Positions 40,271 to 48,469 of a stretch of DNA of 64,000 nt are shown here, piece by piece (positions within the stretch are counted from its first letter, which is position 1; the number at the start of each line of letters is the position of its first letter). The stretch is from contig CALXPQ010000001.1 in assembly GCA_944390485.1 (NCBI GenBank), positions 248,001-312,000 of the forward strand, in the 5' to 3' direction. The notes beneath the pieces were generated by a model that was not told the origin of the DNA, did no database searches, and was given only the letters and a program-made list of their open reading frames with translations. This DNA comes from Veillonellales bacterium (GTDB lineage: Bacteria > Bacillota > Negativicutes > Veillonellales > Dialisteraceae). The translations under genes and the position numbers were made by a program.

Positions 40271-40881
40271 TACCATGCCCCCTTGTACAGCTGTTTTTCC
40301 CGGATATATCTGATGACCGGCTCCGGGATGAGATACCGCACGGACCGGTCCGCCCGGATCAGCCCGCGCAGGATGGTCGAGGAAATCTCCAGCTCCGGCG
40401 TCCGCAGGAAATGAATTTTCTGCCGGCCCAGCGCGCCGAAATACCGCACAGACCGCCGAACCTTCTCCACATCGCCCGGACGGCTGGCACAGATGAAATG
40501 ACAGGAAGCGAGAAGCTCCCGGTTATATTTCCACGTGGGCAGATCCGCTACGGCATCGGTCCCGGCGATGAAATAAAATTCCGTATCCGCCGGCGCTTCC
40601 TCTTGCAACAGGCGGATCGTATCCACCGTATAGGACGGCCCTTTCCGCTCCAGTTCGATCGGCGAGATGACGAAATGCGGATTGTCCGCGATGGCCAGTT
40701 CCACCATATGGTAGCGCATGTACTTATCGATGTGGTGCATCGTCTTGTTCGGCGTGTCCGCCGTAGGGATGAACAGCACGTGCTCCAGTGCAAATTCCTG
40801 CCATGCGGCCTCGGCGATGACCAGATGGCCGATGTGGATGGGATTGAACGAACCGCCGAAAACGCCTATACGTCGAGCCAT
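40270..40881 (-). CDS. nadD: Nicotinate-nucleotide adenylyltransferase
   Basis: The enzyme (203 residues) adenylates nicotinate mononucleotide in NAD synthesis. The nucleotidyltransferase motif GGSFNPIHIGHLVIAE is near 8-23 and the second motif ISSTILRGLI near 174, with TVDTIRLLQEE and FIAGTDAVADLPTW between them. The ATG at 40881 gives MARRIGVFGGSFNP; longer in-frame forms overlap the small upstream ORF. It is coupled to yqeK by a TAATG junction. Confidence 0.95.
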   Translation of the reverse strand: MARRIGVFGGSFNPIHIGHLVIAEAAWQEFALEHVLFIPTADTPNKTMHHIDKYMRYHMVELAIADNPHFVISPIELERKGPSYTVDTIRLLQEEAPADTEFYFIAGTDAVADLPTWKYNRELLASCHFICASRPGDVEKVRRSVRYFGALGRQKIHFLRTPELEISSTILRGLIRADRSVRYLIPEPVIRYIREKQLYKGAW

Positions 40882-41054
40882 GTCAGCACCGCTTCCATAC
40901 ATGCAATCAATAGTCCCATGCAGAGCAGCCATTCGGCGAAATGATACACCTCATACCGGCCTTTCTGCGTGCGGAGATGGTAATAGAGCCACCACCGGAG
41001 CTTCTCCGCTCCCGTCATCGGCGGCGCCTTCCTTTTTCCCGGGCGGTCCGTCAT
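40866..41054 (-). CDS. Small predicted membrane protein of unknown function
   Basis: A 62-residue ORF fits tightly between proA and nadD: it starts in a four-base overlap with the proA stop (ATGA) and its last 16 bases overlap the nadD start. The protein has a basic N-terminal third (RPGKRKAPP), an aromatic segment (LRWWLYYHL) and one membrane helix near the C-terminus (about 40-60, EWLLCMGLLIACMEAVLTWL). I do not recognise a family. Operon-like overlaps on both sides are the main evidence that it is real. Confidence 0.6.
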   Translation of the reverse strand: MTDRPGKRKAPPMTGAEKLRWWLYYHLRTQKGRYEVYHFAEWLLCMGLLIACMEAVLTWLDV

Positions 41055-42304
41055 TCCCGGATCTGTCCGTTTCCGAAGATCTTGTATTTGTACGTCACGA
41101 GCGGCTCGAGGCCCACCGGCCCCCGCACGTGAAGTTTCTGCGTACTGATGCCGATTTCCGCCCCGAACCCGAATTCAAAGCCGTCCGTGAAGCGGGTAGA
41201 AGCATTGGCATAGACGCATGCCGCGTCGATCTGGTTCATGAACGTGCGGATGGCCTCCCGGTCTTCCGATACGATGCATTCAGAATGGCCCGTGCTGTAT
41301 TTCCGGATATGCGCGATGGCCGCCTCCAGGGAGTCCACCACCGCCACGGACAGGATGAGCGCGCCGTATTCCGTGCTCCAGTCGCTTTCTTCCGCCGGAT
41401 TCACATCCGGCATGATGGCGCGGACCCGCTCGTCTCCGCGGAGCTCCACGCCTTTTTCCCGAAGCGCGGCGAACAGGACGGGGATCCAGTTTTCCGCGAT
41501 ATCCTGATGAATCAGCAGCGTCTCCATGGCATTGCATACCGAAGGCCGCTGCGTTTTCGCATTGATGACGATGGGGAGCGCCTTGGCAAGGTCGGCCGCC
41601 TTATCCACATAGGTGTGGCAGACGCCGCTCCCCGTCTCGATGACCGGCACGGTGCTCATCTCGACGACGAAGCGGATCAGGCCTGCGCCGCCTCTGGGGA
41701 TGGCCAGATCGATCAGTCCCCGCAGAGTCAGGAGCTCATTCACGAGACGGCGGTCCGGATCGAGAATGCTCGTCACCGCCGCTTCCTCGACACCCGCCTC
41801 CCGCAGCACTTCGTGAAGGATCTCTGTCATGGCGGCATTGGTAAAATGTGCTTCTTTCCCGCCGCGGAGCACGCAGGCATTGCCGCTCTTCAGGCAGAGC
41901 GCCGCCGCATCCGCCGTGACGTTCGGCCGGGATTCATAGATCATGGCGATCACGCCGAAAGGCACCGTGGTGCGGAGGATCTGCAGGCCGTTCGGCAGCG
42001 TCCGACGGTCCAGCGTCCGTCCGCACGGGTCCGGCAGGCGGATGAGCTGCGCCGCCCCTTCGGCGATCTCTTCGATGCGCCGTTCCGTGAGGGTGAGCCG
42101 CTCCGTCATGGCTTCGCTCAGCCCGTATTCCTTTGCTTTTTCCCGGTCTTTCCGGTTTGCTTCGAGCAGAAATTCCCGCTTTTCCAGCAGTTTGTCATGG
42201 AACGACTGCAGCAGCGCGTCCTTTTCCTCCGCCGTGAGGAGCGCCAGCTGGCCCGCCGCATGACGCGCGGCCTGCACCGCCTGGATCAGTTCTTCTGTAT
42301 TCAT
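41051..42304 (-). CDS. proA: Glutamate-5-semialdehyde dehydrogenase (gamma-glutamyl phosphate reductase)
   Basis: The 417-residue NADPH enzyme makes glutamate 5-semialdehyde for proline synthesis. Typical parts are PFGVIAMIYESRPNVTADAAALC (seen as GVIAMIYESRPNVTADAA), LKSGNACVLRGGKEA, the catalytic cysteine in AKTQRPSVCNAMETLLIH near 270, and the C-terminal NASTRFTDGFEFGFGAEIGIST, seen as TRFTDGFEFGFGAEIGIST. It starts 14 bases after proB and overlaps the small membrane ORF. Confidence 0.96.
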   Translation of the reverse strand: MNTEELIQAVQAARHAAGQLALLTAEEKDALLQSFHDKLLEKREFLLEANRKDREKAKEYGLSEAMTERLTLTERRIEEIAEGAAQLIRLPDPCGRTLDRRTLPNGLQILRTTVPFGVIAMIYESRPNVTADAAALCLKSGNACVLRGGKEAHFTNAAMTEILHEVLREAGVEEAAVTSILDPDRRLVNELLTLRGLIDLAIPRGGAGLIRFVVEMSTVPVIETGSGVCHTYVDKAADLAKALPIVINAKTQRPSVCNAMETLLIHQDIAENWIPVLFAALREKGVELRGDERVRAIMPDVNPAEESDWSTEYGALILSVAVVDSLEAAIAHIRKYSTGHSECIVSEDREAIRTFMNQIDAACVYANASTRFTDGFEFGFGAEIGISTQKLHVRGPVGLEPLVTYKYKIFGNGQIRE

Positions 42305-42318
42305 GCCGTCCGCCTCCT

Positions 42319-43440
42319 TCAGTGAAGCACGAGCAGATTGTCTCTGTGAATGACCGTATCATACGGCGCGGCATAGCCCAGCGCCTGCGGGATTTCCGAA
42401 GTATGAACGCCGCAGAGCTTCTCCACGTCGGCCCGGCTGAAATGCGTAATGCCCCGGGCGATCTCTTCCCCGCCGCAGCGGACGGAAATGATGTCTCCAT
42501 CCTGAAAATCCCCGTCCGCACCGGTGATGCCCACCGGCAGGATGCTGGATCCCCGGTGCAGCACCGCGTCGGAGCAGCCCTGGTCGACGAAGATCGTCCC
42601 CTTGATATCCGCGCCGATGATCATTTTCCGTTTCTTCATCTGCGGATGCACATCTTCCGCCCGGAAGAACGTCCCTACGCTTTCACCGTCCATGATGCGG
42701 TACAACACCTGCGGCTCCGCGCTCCGCGCTATGACCATGTCGATGCCGGAATGGACGCAAATCTCCGCCGCCAGCAGCTTCGTGTACATGCCGCCCGTGC
42801 CGCGGGCCGTCCCCGGCCCTTCCGCCGTCCGGAAGAGCGCCCGGCTGAAGGAATCCACTTCCGGGATCAGCCGGGCGTCGGCATACCGGGAGGGATTCTT
42901 ATCGTACAGCCCGGCCACATCGGACAGGATGATCAGCAGGTCCGCATCGGCGATGCTCGCCACCGTCGCGGACAGCGTGTCGTTGTCGCCGATCTTGATC
43001 TCATCAGCGGCGACCGCATCGTTCTCGTTGATGATGGGCAGCACGCCCAGCTCAAGGAGCGCCATCATCATCCCGCGGGCATACATGTACCGTTTCGGAT
43101 TCAGGGAATCGCCCTTTGTGAGGAGCACCTGTCCCACATGGCGGCCGTATTCATGGAAAATACGCTCGTACACATTCATGAGGAATCCCTGCCCCACGGC
43201 GGCGGCCGCCTGTTTATACGGAAGATAGGACGGCTTTTCCTTGAACCCGATGATCGGCACCCCCACGCCGATGGCGCCGGACGTCACGAGGATGACCTGG
43301 ATGCCCCGGTTCATCAGATCGGAAATCTGACGGGCCAGCTGGTCGATGAAGCGGAAATTCAGTTTTCCGTTGTCATAGGTGATGGAGCTGGTGCCCACCT
43401 TGATGACGATCTTTTTCTTTCCGAGGATGCGCTCCTTCAT
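42319..43440 (-). CDS. proB: Glutamate 5-kinase with PUA domain
   Basis: The enzyme (373 residues) phosphorylates glutamate in the first step of proline synthesis. The amino-acid kinase domain begins KKIVIKVGTSSITYDNGKL; VTSGAIGVGVPIIG near 48 and NENDAVAADEIKIGDNDTLSATVA near 135-158 are typical. A C-terminal PUA domain (about 280-370) completes the long form. The start at 43440 gives MKERILGKKKIVIKVG; an ATG at 43464, overlapping yhbY by 14 bases, has a slightly better purine-rich site and cannot be excluded. Confidence 0.94.
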   Translation of the reverse strand: MKERILGKKKIVIKVGTSSITYDNGKLNFRFIDQLARQISDLMNRGIQVILVTSGAIGVGVPIIGFKEKPSYLPYKQAAAAVGQGFLMNVYERIFHEYGRHVGQVLLTKGDSLNPKRYMYARGMMMALLELGVLPIINENDAVAADEIKIGDNDTLSATVASIADADLLIILSDVAGLYDKNPSRYADARLIPEVDSFSRALFRTAEGPGTARGTGGMYTKLLAAEICVHSGIDMVIARSAEPQVLYRIMDGESVGTFFRAEDVHPQMKKRKMIIGADIKGTIFVDQGCSDAVLHRGSSILPVGITGADGDFQDGDIISVRCGGEEIARGITHFSRADVEKLCGVHTSEIPQALGYAAPYDTVIHRDNLLVLH

Positions 43441-43450
43441 GGACGCGCCG

Positions 43451-43741
43451 TTACGGGAGCTCATAATGAGACTTCTTTTCTTTCTGCCGGAAAAGGAGAC
43501 AGCTCCGGCCGATGATCTGGACGACTTCGCACCGAAGTTCCGCCGCCAGCACAGACGCTGTGTGGGCGACCTCTTCTTCCGAATTCTGGTTGACCCGGAT
43601 CTTGATGAGTTCGCGCGCGGCGAGCGCCGCTTCCGCACTGTCCGCCACGGACGGCGTCAGCCCTTCCTTGCCAATCTGCACCACCGCGGGAAAATTCACT
43701 GCAATCGCTTTCAAATACTGTTTCTGTTTTCCTGTCAGCAT
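43451..43741 (-). CDS. yhbY: YhbY-type ribosome-assembly RNA-binding protein
   Basis: The 96-residue protein is a single CRM domain, which in E. coli associates with pre-50S particles. It begins LTGKQKQYLKAIA and has the CRM core VQIGKEGLTPSV (about 21-32), which includes the conserved GKxG, followed by ELIKIRVNQNSEEE and VVQIIGRSCLLFR. It follows obgE by 15 bases, an adjacency that fits 50S assembly. Confidence 0.94.
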   Translation of the reverse strand: MLTGKQKQYLKAIAVNFPAVVQIGKEGLTPSVADSAEAALAARELIKIRVNQNSEEEVAHTASVLAAELRCEVVQIIGRSCLLFRQKEKKSHYELP

Positions 43742-43756
43742 GCCTGCCCTCCGATC

Positions 43757-45049
43757 TTATTCCTCCGCATCCCCGGAGGACTTCTCCGAGAACGTAAATT
43801 CCATTCCGTACAGATCGACCGTATCGCCTTCCTGGATGCCTTCCTTCCGGAGCAGACGGTCCAGACCCATGAATTTCCACGCCCGCTCGAAGCGGCGGAG
43901 AGAAAAGGCGTCGTCAAAATTCGTCATATTGACCAGCTTCTCCACGCGCTTGCCCCGGACGAAATACACGCCGTCCTCCACGGTGATCTCGAATTCATCT
44001 TTCGGCACATCGTAGATGATGGTCTTTTCCGGCGCCGCTTCCGGCAGCGCGGGCACCTCCTGCAGGATCTGCCAGGCCCGCTCCATGAGGGGCCGGATGC
44101 CTTCCCCGGTAAGCGTGCAGATGGGGAAGCACTCATACCCTTCCTTCTCGATCTGCGCTTTGAGCGCCGCCAGCTGTTCCGGATCGGTGATCAGATCGGT
44201 CTTATTCGCGGCCACGATCTGTCTTTTCTGCGCCAGCGCCGGGCTGTACAGTTCCAGCTCATTGTTGATGATGTGGAAATCCTCCAGCGGGTCCCGGCCT
44301 TCGCTGCCTGCCGCGTCCAGCACGTGGATCAGCACGCGGGTGCGCTCCACATGGCGCAGGAAATCATGGCCGAGGCCCACGCCGCGGCTCGCGCCCTCGA
44401 TGAGGCCCGGGATATCCGCCATGACGAAGCTCCGGTCATCGCTCAGCGCCACCACGCCGAGATGGGGCGTGAGCGTCGTGAAATGATACGCCGCCACCTC
44501 CGGCCGTGCGCCGGAGACCTTGCGGATCAGGCTGGATTTCCCCACGCTGGGGAAGCCGAGCAGGCCCACATCCGCCAGTACCTTCAGCTCGAGCCGGAGT
44601 TCTTTCGTCTCCCCGGGCTCTCCTTTTTCCGCATAGGTCGGCGCGCGCACCGCGCTGGTGGCGAAGTGCGCATTGCCCCGGCCGCCGCGGCCCCCTTTCA
44701 CGATGAGCGCTTCCTGCCCTTCGTGGGTCATATCCGCCAGAAGCTCGTTCGTCTTGACGTCGTAGACCATGGTGCCGAGCGGCACTTTGATGATGACGTC
44801 TTCCGCCGACTTGCCGTACATGTCTTTCGATCCGCCGTTTTCGCCCTTTTTCGCCGCAAATTTCCGGTGGCGGCGGAAGTCCATGAGCGTATTCATATTG
44901 CCGGCAGCCCGGATGATGACAGAACCGCCCTGCCCGCCGTCGCCGCCGCTGGGGCCGCCGCGCGGCACATATTTTTCCCGGCGGAACGATACCATGCCGT
45001 CGCCGCCCGCGCCGGACTGTACGATGATCCTCGCTTTATCGATAAACAT
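43757..45049 (-). CDS. obgE: Obg GTPase, ribosome assembly and stress factor
   Basis: The protein (430 residues) has the three-domain Firmicute layout. The glycine-rich Obg domain (1-158) starts MFIDKARIIVQSGAGGDG with RREKYVPRGGPSGGDGGQGG. The GTPase domain has GFPSVGKSSLIRKVSG near 164-179, DIPGLIEGASRGVG near 211 and NKTDL near 281. The C-terminal OCT domain (about 345-425) follows. The ATG at 45049 gives the family N-terminus; longer forms extend into the promoter. It is the first gene of a ten-gene minus-strand run. Confidence 0.96.
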   Translation of the reverse strand: MFIDKARIIVQSGAGGDGMVSFRREKYVPRGGPSGGDGGQGGSVIIRAAGNMNTLMDFRRHRKFAAKKGENGGSKDMYGKSAEDVIIKVPLGTMVYDVKTNELLADMTHEGQEALIVKGGRGGRGNAHFATSAVRAPTYAEKGEPGETKELRLELKVLADVGLLGFPSVGKSSLIRKVSGARPEVAAYHFTTLTPHLGVVALSDDRSFVMADIPGLIEGASRGVGLGHDFLRHVERTRVLIHVLDAAGSEGRDPLEDFHIINNELELYSPALAQKRQIVAANKTDLITDPEQLAALKAQIEKEGYECFPICTLTGEGIRPLMERAWQILQEVPALPEAAPEKTIIYDVPKDEFEITVEDGVYFVRGKRVEKLVNMTNFDDAFSLRRFERAWKFMGLDRLLRKEGIQEGDTVDLYGMEFTFSEKSSGDAEE

Positions 45050-45115
45050 AAGCTCCTCTTTTTCTCTCTGACTGTCCCCGTGTATCTCCCCCGGGCCGTA
45101 AACATTGTATTTTAT

Positions 45116-45144
45116 ATTATACCGTAAACCGGGGCAAAAACGAA
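45116..45144 (-). promoter_or_regulatory. Predicted promoter of the obgE run
   Basis: On the minus strand TATAAT (45116-45121) has TTCGTT 17 bases upstream. Copies of GTTTACGG (minus strand) flank the -10 at 45122-45129 and 45096-45103. Confidence 0.52.
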
Positions 45145-45188
45145 AAGAAAAATGCGTAAGCTCCCGCTTTTTCCGGCCGCCGGACATG

Positions 45189-45212
45189 AAAAATCCCGGC
45201 GCATGGCCGGGA
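45189..45212 (-). terminator. Terminator after the S41 protease gene
   Basis: A perfect 7-bp GC-rich stem (45194-45200 with 45206-45212) and a 5-base loop are followed on the minus strand by five T residues. Confidence 0.87.
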
Positions 45213-45218
45213 ACCGAT

Positions 45219-46379
45219 TCATGAATCGGAGCGCTCCATGGACCGGGCTGTCTCGATGGCCGCCTGAAGCACATTGTCCGACGCCGGGTCGAAGATGCGC
45301 CCGTTCTGGATGACGGCGACGTCCGGCTGGATGCCGATCTTATCGATGCGCCGCCCCGCCGCGGTGAGATACTGCGCCACGGACAGTTTCAGCGCTTCTT
45401 TGTCCTCCATGGGATGGATTACCTGCACGGTCCCTTTGCCGAAGCTCCGCTCTCCGATGAGGATGCCTTCTTTCCGGTCCTGCACGGCGCCGGCCAGGAT
45501 CTCCGAGGCCGAAGCGCTGTTTCCATCGATGAGCACCACGAGCGGGAGCGGGTGAGCCTGCCCCGTCACGGAAAATTCCTGCACCGCCCCGCCTTTTTCC
45601 TTATAACTCACGACAGGGCCGGCAGACAGGATCTGATCCGCCACCGCTACGACAGAGTCGATGAGTCCGCCCGGATTCATGCGCAAATCGAGGATGAGCG
45701 TCTTCATCCCCTGAGCGGCGAGTCCTTCATATTGCGTCCGGAATTCGTCCGCCGTATGCGACGCAAACGAATAGATATGGATATAGCCGATGCCCTCTGC
45801 CGCCATGGCGCTTTCTACCGTGGGCAGGCTCACGTCGGAGCGGACCGCTTCCACCGTGCTCTGCACGCCATTCCGCAGATATTCAATGACGACGCGTGAG
45901 CCGACTTCCCCACGGATGGCTTCGGCCGCTTCTTCGAGATCCATGGCAGCCGCCTCGCGCCCGTCCACCGCGAGGATCTCATCTCCGGACCGGAGGCCGG
46001 CGCTTTCCGCCGCGCTTCCCGGGAAAACGGACAGGATATAAAGACGGCCGTCCCCGCCGGCGCCGATCACGACGCCGATGCCCCCGTATTCCCCGCTGGT
46101 CTGCTCCATGAGGCTGTCATACGCCGGGCCGGTCAGCAGCTGGGAGTAGGGATCGCCCAGAGCATCTACCATGCCGCGCGCCGCGCCGGCCAGCAGCTCC
46201 CGGTCGGACACGGTGCGGAAATATTCCTTATGGATGGTCTCATAGGTCTGCGCCAGACGGAGCAGTCCGTCCGGATCATCGGTGATCGTCAGGAAGGTCA
46301 GGCCCGTCAGCGCCGCAGAACCGGAGACGACCGAGAGGCACCAGAGCAGCGCCATTTTTTTCTTTACGGACAGTTTCAT
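45219..46379 (-). CDS. S41-family C-terminal processing protease with PDZ domain
   Basis: The 386-residue CtpA/CtpB-like serine protease is anchored or exported by an N-terminal hydrophobic segment (about 10-30). A PDZ domain (about 95-180, GGIGVVIGAGGDGRLYILSV and LRSGDEILAVDG) precedes the peptidase domain, which has the catalytic serine in IDGNSASASEILAGA (about 291) and the lysine in RSFGKGTVQVIHP (about 317). It follows the M23 peptidase gene, and ftsEX-M23-S41 linkage is common in Firmicutes. A terminator-like hairpin lies in the gap, so part of its expression may come from read-through. Confidence 0.94.
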   Translation of the reverse strand: MKLSVKKKMALLWCLSVVSGSAALTGLTFLTITDDPDGLLRLAQTYETIHKEYFRTVSDRELLAGAARGMVDALGDPYSQLLTGPAYDSLMEQTSGEYGGIGVVIGAGGDGRLYILSVFPGSAAESAGLRSGDEILAVDGREAAAMDLEEAAEAIRGEVGSRVVIEYLRNGVQSTVEAVRSDVSLPTVESAMAAEGIGYIHIYSFASHTADEFRTQYEGLAAQGMKTLILDLRMNPGGLIDSVVAVADQILSAGPVVSYKEKGGAVQEFSVTGQAHPLPLVVLIDGNSASASEILAGAVQDRKEGILIGERSFGKGTVQVIHPMEDKEALKLSVAQYLTAAGRRIDKIGIQPDVAVIQNGRIFDPASDNVLQAAIETARSMERSDS

Positions 46380-46392
46380 GATTTCCTTTCAA

Positions 46393-46429
46393 TAAGAAAA
46401 CCGAAGGAATAAAATTTTTTTCCTTCGGC
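46393..46429 (-). terminator. Hairpin between the M23 and S41 genes, probable partial terminator
   Basis: An 8-bp stem (46401-46408 with 46421-46428), with additional A-T pairing in the loop, is followed on the minus strand by TTTTCTT. It lies in the short leader of the S41 gene. Confidence 0.65.
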
Positions 46430-46443
46430 TTTTCGATATCCGG

Positions 46444-47580
46444 TTACAGATAGCCCATGGGGTCCACCGGAGACCCGTTGATGCGGACTTCGAAATGACA
46501 GTGCGGCCCGGTGACATTGCCGGTCTGACCGGAATACGCCACCACTTCGCCCTTCGACACGGACTGTCCCGATCCCGCGATCAGGCTGCTGTTGTGTGCA
46601 TAGAGCGTCTGGATGCCGTTCCCGTGATCGATGATGATCGTATAGCCGTAACCGCTGATCCAGCCCGATTCGATGACCGTGCCGCCGTCCGCCGCCTGGA
46701 CCGGCGTCCCCTCCGGCACGCCGATGTCGATGCCCGCATGGGAAATCTCGACGCCGAAAATCGGATGCACGCGGTAGCCGAACGGCGATGTGATAGGGCC
46801 GCTGCACGGCCAGGAGAGCTGGCCGGAGCCGACGACGCCCGTATAGCCGCCGCCGGACTGCTGCTCGCGGAGACGCGCTTCGATGCGGGCCTGCACGTCG
46901 GCACTCGCCTGCTGCAGTTCCTGTTCCACCTGTTCCGCCGCCGCCTTGTGGGCGCGCGCTTCATCCAGAGCGCTCTGCTGCTCGGCCCGCTTGGCCTCGA
47001 TGGCTTCCTGCGCTTTCTGCGCTTCCGCTTCGAGCGCATCGAGCTGCGCTTTCTCCTGAGCCAGCTGCGCCCGCTGCGCTTCGATTTCCCGCTGCTTGTC
47101 CTGAATCTCGAGGATCAGTGAGAAATCGGCGCGGATGACGCGCTTCAGGAGTTCCAGACGGTTCGCGAAATCGCTGAAACTCCGGGACCCGATGATGACG
47201 TCCACATAGTTCAGCTGGCCGTGCATGTAAATGGCGCGGACGCGCTTCGCCAGAATCGCCTGTCGCGCGTGCAGGTCGTCGATGGCTTTCTGCAGCGCGA
47301 TCTCGTTCTGGCGGATCTGCTCGTTCAGACGGGCCTGCTCGCCGTGAATTCGCTCCAGCTCCGCATTGGCCGCGTCCAGTTCCGCCTGGATGGCGTCCAG
47401 CCGGCCCATGACGGCCTTGATGACTTCCAGTGCGTTGGCCTGCTCTTCCTGCGCGGAAGAGATCTGGCTCTGGATGTCCGCGAGCTGATCTTCCAGATCG
47501 TCGGCCACGGACGGCACCGCGCTGCCTGCTATCAGCGCCGCGGCCAGCACCGCGGCGGTTATCCTGCTGTACCTGCTCAT
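46444..47580 (-). CDS. EnvC-like murein hydrolase activator, M23/LytM domain
   Basis: The secreted protein (378 residues) has a signal peptide (about 1-26), a long coiled coil rich in Gln, Glu and Ala (about 27-235) and a C-terminal LytM domain (about 265-378). LytM zinc-site residues are present: FGYRVHPIFG, SHAGIDIGVPEGTPV and GPHCHFEVRI. The coiled coil is the type that docks to FtsX, whose gene lies four bases upstream, so it probably acts in FtsEX-controlled peptidoglycan cleavage at division. Retention of the metal ligands means it could cut peptidoglycan itself rather than only activate an amidase. Confidence 0.92.
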   Translation of the reverse strand: MSRYSRITAAVLAAALIAGSAVPSVADDLEDQLADIQSQISSAQEEQANALEVIKAVMGRLDAIQAELDAANAELERIHGEQARLNEQIRQNEIALQKAIDDLHARQAILAKRVRAIYMHGQLNYVDVIIGSRSFSDFANRLELLKRVIRADFSLILEIQDKQREIEAQRAQLAQEKAQLDALEAEAQKAQEAIEAKRAEQQSALDEARAHKAAAEQVEQELQQASADVQARIEARLREQQSGGGYTGVVGSGQLSWPCSGPITSPFGYRVHPIFGVEISHAGIDIGVPEGTPVQAADGGTVIESGWISGYGYTIIIDHGNGIQTLYAHNSSLIAGSGQSVSKGEVVAYSGQTGNVTGPHCHFEVRINGSPVDPMGYL

Positions 47581-47584
47581 ACCG

Positions 47585-48469
47585 TTACACTTTCATGTAT
47601 TTTCTGATGGAAATCGCGCTGCCCAGCATGCCGATGAAAATGCCGGCCCCGAGAAGGAGCAGCGTCACATGGAGCATGAAGGGATAGACCCCGATGAAGG
47701 GGATGAAGAGAAGGCCGGCAGAAGCCGCTTCATCCAGCATCACCCGGTACAGCTCCCACAGCACGGCCGCGGCGATCCCGGAACCCACGAGGCCGATGAT
47801 CATGCCTTCGAAAAGGAACGGCCAGCGGATAAAGCTGTTCGTCGCGCCCACGTATTTCATGATCTGGATCTCCCGCCGGCGCGCGAAGACCGTCAGCCGG
47901 ATCGTATTGGAAATGATGAAGAGCTCTGCCCCGGCCAGGAAGACGATGAGGATGACGCCGCTCAGCCGGATGGCCTGCGAAACTTTGTAGAGCTGCTCGA
48001 TGATGTCCTGCCCGTACTGGACCGACTCCACTTCCTTATACTGCGAGATGGCGTCCGCCGCAGACTTCAGCGCGGACGGATTGCTGAACGAAAGCTGATA
48101 GGACGAGGGCAGCGGATTGCCGTTCACCGCGTCGAGGATCGCCGCCTGGTCGCCCAGCCGCTCCCGGAATTCCGCCATGGCCTGGTCCTTGTTCGTGAAG
48201 GACAGGTCCGACAGATCGGGCAGCGCCTTGAGCCGGCGTCCCACGCCCATGACCTGTTCCGTGGTAAGGCCGTCTTTCAGGTAGACGCTCATTTCCACCT
48301 GACTTTCCAGATACCCCGCCATGTGATTCATATTCAGGACCACCGCAAGGAATACGCCGAGGATGAACATGGACAGAGTCACCGTCAGGATGGAGGCGAC
48401 GGCCATGAACTTGTTGTGGATGAGTGAATGGAACGTTTCACTCAGGAAATAGCCGAGCGAACTAAACAT
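47585..48469 (-). CDS. ftsX: Cell-division protein FtsX
   Basis: The 294-residue permease-like subunit partners FtsE. It has a cytoplasmic N-terminus (MFSSLGYFLSETFHSLIHNK), a first membrane helix (about 22-45), an extracytoplasmic domain (about 46-165) that in this family binds a coiled-coil hydrolase, and three more helices near 167-190, 215-240 and 262-285. The start at 48469 lies about 11 bases after GGGAGG; an ATG at 48478, only two bases from that site, is the alternative. It overlaps ftsE by eight bases and the M23 gene follows. Confidence 0.94.
   Translation of the reverse strand: MFSSLGYFLSETFHSLIHNKFMAVASILTVTLSMFILGVFLAVVLNMNHMAGYLESQVEMSVYLKDGLTTEQVMGVGRRLKALPDLSDLSFTNKDQAMAEFRERLGDQAAILDAVNGNPLPSSYQLSFSNPSALKSAADAISQYKEVESVQYGQDIIEQLYKVSQAIRLSGVILIVFLAGAELFIISNTIRLTVFARRREIQIMKYVGATNSFIRWPFLFEGMIIGLVGSGIAAAVLWELYRVMLDEAASAGLLFIPFIGVYPFMLHVTLLLLGAGIFIGMLGSAISIRKYMKV

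Noticed and set aside
40718..42325. A 535-codon plus-strand frame opposite proA and nadD
   Set aside because: Antisense shadow; both minus-strand genes carry catalytic motifs.
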